Both the position numbers and the translations under genes were made by a program. Shown one piece after another: positions 8,327 through 16,761 of a stretch of 45,336 nt of DNA. Each line of letters begins with the position of its first letter. The first letter of the stretch is position 1. A model generated the notes under the pieces. The model saw nothing but the letters and a program-made list of their open reading frames with translations, was not told where the DNA came from and ran no database searches. This stretch comes from Bacteroidia bacterium (GTDB lineage: Bacteria > Bacteroidota > Bacteroidia > J057 > JAIXKT01): assembly GCA_026932145.1 (NCBI GenBank), contig JAIXKT010000001.1:153843-199178 (forward strand), in the 5' to 3' direction.

Positions 8327-8587
8327 TAAAAACGACTACTTGTTATCTACTATCTTTAAATCTCGGCTACTTTTAAACGACTGTCTAATTTCACAAAGAT
8401 ACAAAAAGAAAATCATTAAACCTCAGTTTTACGGCCTGTTTGCAAAAATGTTTCATTTAGCGGTAAAATTATCATTCTTTTCCCAAATGCTTTTTTTATT
8501 CTTCTAAGAGAAATTTTTACTACATATTAATTTTTTAAGAAAATACCTAAGCATAATCTCCTACCCTTCAAAGCTAAAAAATAACGA
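8327..8587. other. Intergenic gap between two minus-strand units
   Basis: The 261-nt AT-rich gap holds the kinase promoter. On the minus strand TATCTTTG (8401 to 8394) matches the -7 consensus and leaves a 5' leader of about 60 nt. I see no clear terminator for the glycosyltransferase operon that ends at 8588 and no small gene. Confidence 0.4.
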
Positions 8588-9769
8588 TTAATGATGCGTA
8601 ATTTTCTCAAATTCGCTGGTTAATTTTTGGGCTATTGCTGGCCAATGATACCGTTCACGTACAAATTCTTTGGCATTTTTAATAATAGACTTTCTTTTTT
8701 CGGGTAAGTTTAGCAAGTCTAATATTGCTTGGGAAAATTCTGTTGGTGTAACAGCTTCCAATATTGCGATTTGATTTGGGGCTTGTAGGGCGGCATTAGC
8801 CATTGTGGAGGTTATTACCGGAACGCCCGCAGCCATAGCTTCCAAGAGTTTATTTTGAAGCCCAGACCCGGAAAATAATGGCGCTACAAAAGAAACCGCA
8901 TCTTGTAGCCACGTGCGTATATCCGGCACATATCCGGTAACTATAACGCGCTTGTCATGAGCTAATTTCAAGACTTCAGAACTGGGATTAGTGCCTACAA
9001 TGCAGATTTTAGCTGCCGGAAGCTGCTGCCATACCAAAGGCATGATTTTGTTTACCAAATAACGCGCAGCCTCTATGTTGGGATGATAACCCATATTTCC
9101 GGTAAATATCACTAAATATTCTAAGTCTTTTTTTCCCGGAAATTCCTCCAAAAAATAACTGCTAACACCATTGGGTATCACCGAAATATTGGAACGAATG
9201 GCTGCCGGCATAGCTTGTTTGTCTGCCTCTGAAATAATACTATAACCCTGAAAATGAACGCTTATAGATTCTTCATATCGCTTTAGACGAGCTACTTCTA
9301 CTTGAATGATAGTGCGCATAAACCAATTTGAAAAAAATGCCCGCCTCCGAAATCCGGCAGAAAAACAATCCATATAATCCAAATACATCGGAATTTGATG
9401 ATTGCTTGAAATATTCTCCCCTACCCTGATTAATTGAGCCCAGCAAATATCCGGCTTGATTTCTTGAGATAATTCCTGAAAACGGGTTCTGAAATCAGGA
9501 TGCTTAAAATAAGCAACCTGAAATGGAATATCATCAACGATTGCGGTAAGTAAGTTTCTTATCTGGCGAATTTTACTTAACTGAATTACTTCTAAGTGTT
9601 TGCAAAATGGTTTTATGTGATTTTCATGCTCTTGGCAATCTTCATCTGACAAACATAATAGATAAAGTTCATGATGTTGGCTAAGTTCTTTTAAAAAGTA
9701 ATAGGCCCGCAACTGATCTCCTTTTAGCAATGGATAAGGAAAACGAGAGAGAGCAACCAGAATTTTCAT
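8588..9769 (-). CDS. GT4-family glycosyltransferase
   Basis: A 393-residue retaining glycosyltransferase with the GT-B fold. The N-terminus MKILVALSRFPYPLLKGDQLRA carries the glycine-containing acceptor loop. The C-terminal donor domain has VIFTGNMGYHPN, then FSGSGLQNKLLEAMAAGVPVIT, the EX7E-type segment that binds nucleotide-sugar. The start was set to the ATG at 9769 rather than an upstream codon at 9817, because this ATG overlaps the previous gene's stop (ATGA). It forms a coupled pair with the preceding GT4. The organisation suggests the two act in sequence on one surface glycan or glycolipid. No substrate can be assigned, and no polymerase or flippase is nearby. Confidence 0.88.
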   Translation of the reverse strand: MKILVALSRFPYPLLKGDQLRAYYFLKELSQHHELYLLCLSDEDCQEHENHIKPFCKHLEVIQLSKIRQIRNLLTAIVDDIPFQVAYFKHPDFRTRFQELSQEIKPDICWAQLIRVGENISSNHQIPMYLDYMDCFSAGFRRRAFFSNWFMRTIIQVEVARLKRYEESISVHFQGYSIISEADKQAMPAAIRSNISVIPNGVSSYFLEEFPGKKDLEYLVIFTGNMGYHPNIEAARYLVNKIMPLVWQQLPAAKICIVGTNPSSEVLKLAHDKRVIVTGYVPDIRTWLQDAVSFVAPLFSGSGLQNKLLEAMAAGVPVITSTMANAALQAPNQIAILEAVTPTEFSQAILDLLNLPEKRKSIIKNAKEFVRERYHWPAIAQKLTSEFEKITHH

Positions 9770-10953
9770 ACAACTTGTTGGTAGAAGTTCAGCAGCTTTT
9801 GGGTAAGTATCTGCCAATCATATTTTTGAGCTAACATTCGAGCATTGTTACCAATTTCGATAGCTTGGTCAGGGTTTTTCATTACGGTAATGATCGCTTG
9901 CGCAAAATGCTCGGGAATATCTGCAATGATTATATTTTTACCATCTTGGTAATCAATTCCTTCTGCGCCAATTCGGGTTGTGATAACGCATCTTCCTAAA
10001 GCCATAGATTCTAATATTTTTACGCGCATTCCGCTTCCGGCAAGTAATGGAACTACTGTAATGAAATGGTCTTTCAAAAATTGAACTGCGTCAGGAACTT
10101 GACCTACTACGCGGATATTTTCTTTTTTCCAGTTTAAAATTTCTTTGGATGGGTTTCTGCCTGCAATAGTTAGCGTAGCTTGGGGGATTTTTTGCAGAAC
10201 GATAGGCCATACGTTTTGGCAGAACCATTCTAAGCCCTGTATGTTGGGCAACCATTCTAAACTGCCAATAAAAGCTGCGGTTTGGGCTGGCGTAGGTGTT
10301 GACTCTTGGGATAACTGCTGATAGTTTATTCCGGCTTCCACAACGGTTAAAGGGCACTTTGCGCCAAACTGCTGAAAAGAAAGGGCATCTTTGGCAGTTA
10401 TCGCCACTATACCATTAAATTGATTGAGATATTGCAGCTCAAATATCTTCCCGCGTTTGGCTAAAATACCATAATACCAACGTTTTAAGATATTTCTTTC
10501 CGTAGCTGCCATGCGTTCCCAAATCTCATATTCTAAATTATGTGCCCGTAAAATAACCGGCGTTTGGCTAATATGACGGATTGCATCTAAATACAAAGCT
10601 AAATAGACACCCTCTAACTGAATAACATCAAAAGTATGGTCGCGTAAAATCCGCTGTAAAATTCGGCTAAAATCAACACTTAAAAACCGAGCAACATTAT
10701 AAGGTAATTTTGAAAATAATAAGTTCAAAAGTGCATCTTTGGGCTTAATTGCGGTGTTAATCGGCACAGAAATCACTTGCTTTACAGAATTTTCTAAGTT
10801 CGATATTGCTTGAAAATGCTTGTTCGTATTCAAAGAAAGTAAGGTTACTTCATTTCCTGCTTTGGTAAGCTCCTGAATAACAGCATACATCGCCATAGAA
10901 CCACCATCAACAGGCGGATACGGTATGCGTAAAGTAAGTACCAATATCTTCAC
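9766..10953 (-). CDS. GT4-family glycosyltransferase
   Basis: A 395-residue GT-B glycosyltransferase beginning MKILVLTLRIPYPPVDGGS, typical of the family. The donor domain contains AAFIGSLEWLPNIQGLEWF, ATLTIAGRNPS and LLAGSGMRVKILESMALGRCVITT with the EX7E-type motif. It is similar in layout to its downstream partner, so the two may have arisen by duplication, though they differ clearly in sequence. The start codon is GTG at 10953; a TTTACTTTG just upstream resembles a -7 box, which supports this start. It is the first gene of the pair. Role in a surface glycan is inferred from family and context only. Confidence 0.88.
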   Translation of the reverse strand: MKILVLTLRIPYPPVDGGSMAMYAVIQELTKAGNEVTLLSLNTNKHFQAISNLENSVKQVISVPINTAIKPKDALLNLLFSKLPYNVARFLSVDFSRILQRILRDHTFDVIQLEGVYLALYLDAIRHISQTPVILRAHNLEYEIWERMAATERNILKRWYYGILAKRGKIFELQYLNQFNGIVAITAKDALSFQQFGAKCPLTVVEAGINYQQLSQESTPTPAQTAAFIGSLEWLPNIQGLEWFCQNVWPIVLQKIPQATLTIAGRNPSKEILNWKKENIRVVGQVPDAVQFLKDHFITVVPLLAGSGMRVKILESMALGRCVITTRIGAEGIDYQDGKNIIIADIPEHFAQAIITVMKNPDQAIEIGNNARMLAQKYDWQILTQKLLNFYQQVV

Positions 10954-11287
10954 TACTGCAAAGTAAATGGATATTTTATTTACATACGGAGATTATCACC
11001 CTAAATTGCTAAAACAAGATTATATTTAACTTTTAATAGATTGAAATATAATAATTTACTCTGAAAAAGTTTTATCTTGTTTTGGGATAAAAATCTTTTT
11101 GAAAAAACTGACCACTTGTGTGCTTTTCTAATCATAGATAAAAAAGTAACCAGCAACTATTAACAACCCAGTACCAAAGTTATCAAATTTTGATACAAGT
11201 AAAAACTTTTTAGCTTTGGCAAATATTACGCTAAATTAAAACAGATTCTATCTACATTTGCAAGCAAGAACAGCAATAAACAGAATT
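10954..11287. other. Divergent intergenic region with a TATCAAA-N-TTTGATA palindrome
   Basis: The 334-nt AT-rich region lies between the divergent GT4 gene and the PorE-like gene. It contains a perfect 7-1-7 inverted repeat, TATCAAATTTTGATA, at 11181-11195, about 58 nt upstream of the plus-strand -7 box. This could bind a dimeric regulator. No coding sequence is evident. Confidence 0.4.
11253..11260 (+). promoter_or_regulatory. Bacteroidota -7 box for the PorE-like gene
   Basis: TACATTTG fits TAnnTTTG and lies 27 nt before the ATG at 11288. An in-frame TTG at 11258 lies inside this box, which argues against using that TTG as the start codon. Confidence 0.55.
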
Positions 11288-13258
11288 ATGTATCAACGAA
11301 TTGTCTATTTATTACTATTTGGAATGCTTTTTTCCAGTATAGGAGGGTTTGCCCAGCTAAAAAAAGGTAACAAATTATATAATGCTAATAAATTTTCTTT
11401 AGCAATAGCTGCGTACCAAAAAGAGTTAGAAAAAGGCCAAAATCAAGAGGCTATGGAAAAAATCGCCGATTGCTACCGAAGAATAGGCCAGATTGCCCAA
11501 GCCGAAAAATGGTATCAAAAAATCACCAGCAAAAAAGTAGCTCCTGAGCAATACCTTCGCTATGGCCAGACCCTGAAAATGGCCGGAAAATATGAAGAAG
11601 CCAAAATCCAATTTGAAAAATTTGCCAAAGAAGCTTCATCTGACCCCAGAGGCCAGCAATATATTAAAAGCTGTGATTTTGCCCAGAAAACACTCTCTGA
11701 AACCAATAGCTACAATGCAGATAAAGTAGAAAAAATCAACTCTAATATGTCTGATATTTGTCCTGTTCCTTACAAAAACGGATTTATCTTTGCTTCAAAT
11801 CGCTACCGTGTAGATCTCAAAAAGCAAAAAACGGATAATTTTTCAGGGTTTCCATATTTTGACTTATACTTTTGCGAATTTTCCCAAGCCGATAAAACAT
11901 TCAAAACTCCCGGTGCATTGGGTAATACAATCAACTTACCGTTGCATGAAGGCCCCGCAACAGTAACGGCAGACGGAAAAAAACTATTTTTTGGCCGCAC
12001 TATTGAGAAAAAAGGAAACCCAGATTTAGGTATCCGCAACACCACTTCCATGAAAATTGTTACCGCCGTTTGGGATGATGCCCAAAAGACTTGGGGTAGC
12101 TTTGCCGATTTTCCCTATAATAATCCCAATTATTTTGTAGGGCACCCCGCTGTCAGCAAAGATGGTAACGAAATTCTATTCGTTTCCGATATGCCCGGCG
12201 GTAGTGGTAATATGGACTTGTGGATGTGCCGCAAAGAAGGGAATAGCTGGGGAAAGCCAGTAAACTTAGGCAAAGAAGTTAACACCCCCGGAAACGAAGT
12301 TTTTCCAAGTATTCATACAGATGGAACACTTTATTTTTCATCTGATTACCACCCGGGAATGGGCGGCTTAGACGTATTTTCAGCTACCAAAAATGGAGCT
12401 ACCTACGGCAGCGTCCAAAATCTCAAAATGTATATCAACTCATCTATGGATGATTTCGGCTTTTATCTCAGCGAAAATAAAGATTGGGGTTTCGTTTCTT
12501 CTAACAGAAAAGGTGGAAAAGGCCAAGACGATATTTATCTGATAACAAAATTCACCCCCAAACCACCAGTTGAAGATACCACTGCCAAAAAACCAGAAGT
12601 TGCAGCCTCTAATACCGAAAAAACACAAGTTAATGTTATTGCCGTAGAAAAAACTAAAAACAAATCCCTCGATAGCGTAGTTGTTCAGATTTTCAACGAA
12701 AAAGAAGTTGTCAGAAAATCTATGACAGACCCAAGCGGTAAGTTTTTAGTAGAACTCGAAAAAAACTATACCTACACTACTCTCGCTCGGAGAAAAGGCT
12801 ACCTAAGTAAGCGCGGCAAAATCATACTCGGAAATGAAGATGCAATTGATTTTAAAATTGTTATGGAAAAAGTCGAAGTGGGTAAAAAATCTGACGACCT
12901 CCCCAACATCTATTTTGACTTTAACAGTTCAAGTGTTCGTGAACAAGATAAACCTATTTTAGACAAAATCATTCAAGTGTTACATGATAACCCTGCGCTA
13001 ATTGTAGAATTAGCTTCCTATGCAGACCCAGTCGGTAGTGATGTTTCTAACCTGATTCTGTCTAGAAAACGCTCAACGGAAGCTGCAAACTATCTAACAA
13101 ACAAAGGATTAGAAAAGAATAGGATTATCATTATGGGCTATGGAGAGAAAAACTTAATTGTTGTGAATGCAAAAAATAACGAAGAAAACCAGCCCAATCG
13201 TAGAACGGAGTTTATCATCCGCAAATACAATCCTAAGCAAGATAAAATGAACGATTAG
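11288..13258 (+). CDS. PorE-like outer-membrane-associated TPR/beta-propeller/OmpA protein
   Basis: A 656-residue exported protein. Residues 1-22 are a signal peptide ending FAQ; there is no lipobox Cys. Residues 24-120 are TPR-like helices (AIAAYQKELEKGQ, AEKWYQKI, YEEAKIQFEKF). Residues 150-425 contain PD40/WD40-like strands (GFIFASNRYR, GGSGNMDLW, LYFSSDYHPGMGGLDVF). Residues 455-535 are a carboxypeptidase regulatory-like domain, and 540-650 an OmpA domain that binds peptidoglycan, with the conserved D and R in GSDVSNLILSRKRS. This exact domain order matches PorE of the type IX secretion system, which anchors the machine to peptidoglycan. Similar proteins with other roles exist, so PorE is probable, not certain. 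The stop is TAG. Confidence 0.85.
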   Translation: MYQRIVYLLLFGMLFSSIGGFAQLKKGNKLYNANKFSLAIAAYQKELEKGQNQEAMEKIADCYRRIGQIAQAEKWYQKITSKKVAPEQYLRYGQTLKMAGKYEEAKIQFEKFAKEASSDPRGQQYIKSCDFAQKTLSETNSYNADKVEKINSNMSDICPVPYKNGFIFASNRYRVDLKKQKTDNFSGFPYFDLYFCEFSQADKTFKTPGALGNTINLPLHEGPATVTADGKKLFFGRTIEKKGNPDLGIRNTTSMKIVTAVWDDAQKTWGSFADFPYNNPNYFVGHPAVSKDGNEILFVSDMPGGSGNMDLWMCRKEGNSWGKPVNLGKEVNTPGNEVFPSIHTDGTLYFSSDYHPGMGGLDVFSATKNGATYGSVQNLKMYINSSMDDFGFYLSENKDWGFVSSNRKGGKGQDDIYLITKFTPKPPVEDTTAKKPEVAASNTEKTQVNVIAVEKTKNKSLDSVVVQIFNEKEVVRKSMTDPSGKFLVELEKNYTYTTLARRKGYLSKRGKIILGNEDAIDFKIVMEKVEVGKKSDDLPNIYFDFNSSSVREQDKPILDKIIQVLHDNPALIVELASYADPVGSDVSNLILSRKRSTEAANYLTNKGLEKNRIIIMGYGEKNLIVVNAKNNEENQPNRRTEFIIRKYNPKQDKMND

Positions 13259-13278
13259 TTCTGTGCCTATTTAGCCCA

Positions 13279-13306
13279 AAAGTCCACCTTATTAAGGGTG
13301 GACTTT
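13279..13306. terminator. Bidirectional terminator between convergent genes
   Basis: A 10-bp hairpin (AAAGTCCACC at 13279-13288, GGTGGACTTT at 13297-13306) with an 8-nt loop is followed by TTT on the plus strand and has TTTT on the minus side. It sits between the converging PorE-like gene and bshA and should stop both transcripts. Confidence 0.85.
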
Positions 13307-13307
13307 T

Positions 13308-14435
13308 TTATGCTTGGCTTGTGATTTTATGGTAAATAGCTTCATATTTTGCTAAGGAGTTTTCTAACGAAAAGTACTTAGCTCTGGTTAAGGCAGCCTT
13401 TGCCATAGCATCATGCTTAGTAGGGTTTGTTAGTATCTCAATTGCAGCGGCAGCCATAGCATCAGTTGCCCCCATCGGGCATAAGATTCCATTTTGGTCA
13501 TGCGTAATGAGTTCCGGTAAGCCTCCAACATCAGTAGCTATTACAGGAACTTCACAAGCCATTGCTTCTAAGGCTGCTAAGCCAAAACTTTCGGATTCCG
13601 AAGGCAATAAAAACAAATCTCCAATAGAAAGAATATCTTCAATGCAGTCTTGCTTTCCTGGGAAAATCACACAATTATTCAAGCCTTTTTCCCGTACCAA
13701 TCGTTCTAAGTGGCTTCTTTCCGGCCCGTCTCCCACCATAATCAGTTTTGAAGCTATTGCAGTACGGATTTTTTCAAATACCGCTAATACGTCATAAGGT
13801 CTTTTTACTGCCCTAAAATTTGAGGCATGAACAATTAATTTTTCCTGATTAGGAGCTAATAAACTCTTAAATACCTGCTTTGGTCTTCGCGAAAAACGCT
13901 CAAAATCAACAAAATTAGGGACTACATCTATTTCTTTCGTGATTTCAAAAAATTGATATGTTGCCTTTCGCAAAAACTCTGATACTGAGGTAATCGCATC
14001 ACTTTGGTTAATCGAATAAGTAACTACTGATGAATAAAACTCCTCTTTGCCCACTAAGGTAATGTCTGTGCCGTGTAGTGTGGTAACAATCGGTAAATGA
14101 ATATCATACTGCTTCAAAATATCACGAGCCAAACAAGCACTTGTGGCGTGCGGAACGGCATAATGAACGTGCAACAAGTCAAGGCCATAAAAACGGGCTA
14201 CCTCTACAATCGTTCCAGAAAGGGATGACTCATACGGAATATAGTGAAACACCGGATACTCAATTGGTCTAACTTCGTGGTAAATAATATTTTGTTCAAA
14301 ATAGCTAAGCCTTACCGGCTTATCATAAGATATAAAATGAACCGAATGTCCTTTTTGAGCTAATGCTTTCCCCAATTCAGTTGCCAAAACGCCACTTCCC
14401 CCATAGGTTGGGTAACATACGATTCCGATGTTCAT
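13308..14435 (-). CDS. bshA: N-acetyl-alpha-D-glucosaminyl L-malate synthase BshA
   Basis: BshA joins GlcNAc from UDP-GlcNAc to L-malate, the first step of bacillithiol synthesis. The 375-residue GT4 enzyme starts with the family signature IGIVCYPTYGGSGVLATELG. It also has LHVHYAVPHATSA and VTTLHGTDITLVG, which form the malate and sugar sites, and ESFGLAALEAMACEVPVIAT, the EX7E donor motif. Length and motif order match BshA across Bacillota and Bacteroidota. The other bacillithiol genes (bshB, bshC) are not in the window. It stands alone, convergent with the PorE-like gene and divergent from mpl. Confidence 0.95.
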   Translation of the reverse strand: MNIGIVCYPTYGGSGVLATELGKALAQKGHSVHFISYDKPVRLSYFEQNIIYHEVRPIEYPVFHYIPYESSLSGTIVEVARFYGLDLLHVHYAVPHATSACLARDILKQYDIHLPIVTTLHGTDITLVGKEEFYSSVVTYSINQSDAITSVSEFLRKATYQFFEITKEIDVVPNFVDFERFSRRPKQVFKSLLAPNQEKLIVHASNFRAVKRPYDVLAVFEKIRTAIASKLIMVGDGPERSHLERLVREKGLNNCVIFPGKQDCIEDILSIGDLFLLPSESESFGLAALEAMACEVPVIATDVGGLPELITHDQNGILCPMGATDAMAAAAIEILTNPTKHDAMAKAALTRAKYFSLENSLAKYEAIYHKITSQA

Positions 14436-14482
14436 AGCTTTGTAAACAGCAAAAAGTAAAATTTAGTTGTTTTTTAGAGAGA

Positions 14483-14513
14483 AAAAGTTTAATATAAGTA
14501 AAGTTAAACTTTT
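14483..14513. repeat. Inverted repeat in the bshA-mpl divergent region
   Basis: AAAAGTTTAA at 14483-14492 pairs exactly with TTAAACTTTT at 14504-14513 around 11 nt. It lies about 50 nt upstream of bshA and 108 nt upstream of mpl. It may be an operator, but such AT-rich repeats can arise by chance. Confidence 0.35.
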
Positions 14514-14601
14514 CTGTAACCATCAATTGGTTTTTCCGTAGTTTATCTTTCGATAAGCATAAGTTTTTTACAAAAAAGGGCTAATTTTTACAACTAAGCT
14601 G

Positions 14602-14609
14602 TATTTTTG
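14602..14609 (+). promoter_or_regulatory. Possible -7 box close to mpl
   Basis: TATTTTTG matches TAnnTTTG but ends only 11 nt before the mpl ATG, so the mRNA would have a very short leader. No -33 box was found. Weak evidence. Confidence 0.35.
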
Positions 14610-14620
14610 CGGAAATTCAG

Positions 14621-15973
14621 ATGAGAATCCATTTAATTGCAATTGGTGGGGCAGTTATGCACAATTTAGCGTTAGAGCTATTGGAATTAGGGCATATCGT
14701 TACCGGTTCTGACGACGAAATATGGGAACCCTCCCGCAGCAGGTTAGCACAGGCCGGACTACTACCCGAAAATACCGGATGGTTTCCAGAAAAAATAACA
14801 CAAAATATAGATTTGATAATCGTGGGAATGCACGCTAAAGCAGATAACCCAGAATTATCAAAAGCTAAAGAGCTAAAAATAAACACGTTATCATTTCCGG
14901 AGTTTATTTTTCAGCACGCTAAACACAAACAAAGAATCGTAATAGCCGGCAGTCATGGAAAAACGACTACAACTTCCATTATTTTACATATTTTAAAGGA
15001 AAATAACATCGAAGTTGATTTCTTGGTAGGCTCCATTCTACCTGGGTTCAAAAATATGGTTCATTTGACGGAACATTCATCGGTGTTAATAGCCGAGGGC
15101 GATGAATATTTAGCTTCTCCAATGCTTCCTATTCCTAAATTTTTGGTCTATCAACCCCACATGGTTGTTATCACCGGAATATCTTGGGATCATATCAATG
15201 TTTTTCAAACGGAAGAAATTTATTATCAGCAGTTTGAAAAACTGGTTCAGCAGTTACCCAAAGCTGGAACCGTAATCTATAATGCTGAGGATGCACAGGT
15301 GAGTTCATTGGTTCAAAAATATACAAAACCGGATATTCATTATGCTGTTCCCTATGAAACAATTTCTTTTAAGTATAAAAATACCCATACAGAATATCGG
15401 TTAGCTGGTGAAAAGGGAACAACACAACTATTTGGGAATCATAATTTTGCGAATATTTCTGCTGCATGGCAAGTTTGCCGTTTATTAGGGCTTTCTCCCC
15501 ATCAGTTTATCCAAGCTATGGTCTCTTTTCAAGGTCCAGACAAACGGATGCAACTTATCACTTCAGAGAAGAACGGACTGTTTATTCAAGATTTTGCCCA
15601 TGCTCCATCCAAAGTAAATGCAACGGTAGATGCTGTTTTGTCAAAATATGATAAAAAAGAAGTGATTGCTTGCTTAGAATTACATACTTTTAGCAGTTTA
15701 AATTCTTCATTTTTAAAACGTTATGCAGGTTCACTAAGTAAAGCGGCTAAAAAATTTGTGTTTATTAGCGACCACGCTCTTAAACTAAAAAAACTTCCTG
15801 CGATAGCGGATTCCGTTATTCAGGAGGGTTTTCAAGATTTAAGTATTATTGTTCTGCGAAACAAGAGAACATTAACAGAGGCACTTAAGCCGCTTTTAAA
15901 CTCCAAAACAGTATTGCTGCTTATGTCCTCTGGAAGTTTTGACGGACTTAAAATAAACGAGCTAACTAATTAG
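14621..15973 (+). CDS. mpl: UDP-N-acetylmuramate:L-alanyl-gamma-D-glutamyl-meso-diaminopimelate ligase (Mpl)
   Basis: Mpl attaches recovered murein tripeptide directly to UDP-MurNAc, recycling peptidoglycan. The 450-residue Mur ligase has the N-terminal UDP-binding start HLIAIGGAVMHNLALELLELGH with GSDDEIWEPSRS, the ATP P-loop GSHGKTTTTS, and EGDEYLASP, which is typical of Mpl rather than MurC. The middle domain has GNHNFANISAAW and the C-terminal domain DFAHAPSKVNATVDAV. Length matches the family. It stands alone, with a short leader and a bidirectional hairpin downstream. The stop is TAG. Confidence 0.95.
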   Translation: MRIHLIAIGGAVMHNLALELLELGHIVTGSDDEIWEPSRSRLAQAGLLPENTGWFPEKITQNIDLIIVGMHAKADNPELSKAKELKINTLSFPEFIFQHAKHKQRIVIAGSHGKTTTTSIILHILKENNIEVDFLVGSILPGFKNMVHLTEHSSVLIAEGDEYLASPMLPIPKFLVYQPHMVVITGISWDHINVFQTEEIYYQQFEKLVQQLPKAGTVIYNAEDAQVSSLVQKYTKPDIHYAVPYETISFKYKNTHTEYRLAGEKGTTQLFGNHNFANISAAWQVCRLLGLSPHQFIQAMVSFQGPDKRMQLITSEKNGLFIQDFAHAPSKVNATVDAVLSKYDKKEVIACLELHTFSSLNSSFLKRYAGSLSKAAKKFVFISDHALKLKKLPAIADSVIQEGFQDLSIIVLRNKRTLTEALKPLLNSKTVLLLMSSGSFDGLKINELTN

Positions 15974-16007
15974 TTTCAATAAACTTAGTACTATTTTTCT
16001 GAAATAA

Positions 16008-16036
16008 AAAGAGGCAAAAATTAATTTTGCCTCTTT
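16008..16036. terminator. Bidirectional terminator between mpl and the PepSY gene
   Basis: A 12-bp perfect hairpin (16008-16019 with 16025-16036, 5-nt loop, core GAGGC/GCCTC) with A and T runs in its arms. The stop codon of the minus-strand gene lies at the loop. It separates two convergent genes and likely ends both. Confidence 0.75.
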
Positions 16037-16761
16037 GGTATTAGGGTGTTCTTCCTCCAAAAGTTCCTGAAATATCTCTTTTTTCGCAGCCACCAGAGAA
16101 ATCCGGATAGTACAATAAGCGTTAGCCCGATTCCGACAAAACTCAGATTAAACTGCCGCATATCCCAAAAATCAAATTCGTGTAATTTAATCATCCAGAT
16201 GCCGTATTTCAGATTATCGTCTATTTCTTCTTCTATATCTCCATTAAATTTATCAATGTAAATTTTGGTGTGAAGTGCGTCATTATATTCCGCTACATAC
16301 ACAGGTCTGTTTTTTTTACCTTTTCTGGTGCGGTAGCTATCGTCAGAATAAATTTGAGAAAGCTCAGTACCTATCGCTACGTATTGATTAGCAATAGATA
16401 GGGCTAATTCTTTTGAAAGCGGACTTTCTATATTTCCATTTTCTGCATTAATTAAAACTGGAGGTTTACCTTTTGATTTAACGTCATAAAAGAGTTTTCC
16501 TACTTCGGCTTTTAACTTTATCTCTGTAATAGAAACCGTATCTATAGATTGTCTTTTTAAGATACTAAAAATGCTATCAATCTGAATCTTAGGTGATTGT
16601 ATGTTATTTTTATGGACTTGGTTTTTTACCTTTTTATAGTCTTCTTTCCAGAAAAATTTAGGATTGGCTCTAAAAAATCCAGAAACTGCAGAAATTAGAA
16701 TAAGCGGGAGAAAGACAAGGCCAATGTATTGGTGTATTTTACCTGAGCTAAATTTACGCAT
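16021..16761 (-). CDS. PepSY-associated transmembrane protein
   Basis: A 246-residue inner-membrane protein. It has one membrane segment near residues 12-28 (YIGLVFLPLILISAVSGFF) and one near 204-222 (VGIGLTLIVLSGFLWWLRKK). An extracytoplasmic loop of about 170 residues between them includes PepSY-like strands and the LHEFDFWDMRQFNL region near the second helix. Such proteins accompany TonB-dependent siderophore receptors and may reduce or release iron in the periplasm. The start ATG shares one base with the upstream stop (TAATG), so it is the third gene of a receptor operon. Function within that operon is inferred from context. Confidence 0.75.
   Translation of the reverse strand: MRKFSSGKIHQYIGLVFLPLILISAVSGFFRANPKFFWKEDYKKVKNQVHKNNIQSPKIQIDSIFSILKRQSIDTVSITEIKLKAEVGKLFYDVKSKGKPPVLINAENGNIESPLSKELALSIANQYVAIGTELSQIYSDDSYRTRKGKKNRPVYVAEYNDALHTKIYIDKFNGDIEEEIDDNLKYGIWMIKLHEFDFWDMRQFNLSFVGIGLTLIVLSGFLWWLRKKRYFRNFWRKNTLIPKRQN

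Noticed and set aside
9770-9817. Upstream start for the second GT4
   Set aside because: The internal ATG at 9769 overlaps the previous stop (ATGA) and begins exactly at the conserved first strand.
11258-11287. TTG start extending the PorE-like protein
   Set aside because: The TTG lies within the -7 box, and the signal peptide begins properly at the ATG at 11288.
14617-14886. Minus-strand open frame over the start of mpl
   Set aside because: It is a shadow of the mpl coding sequence with no family features and no separate promoter.
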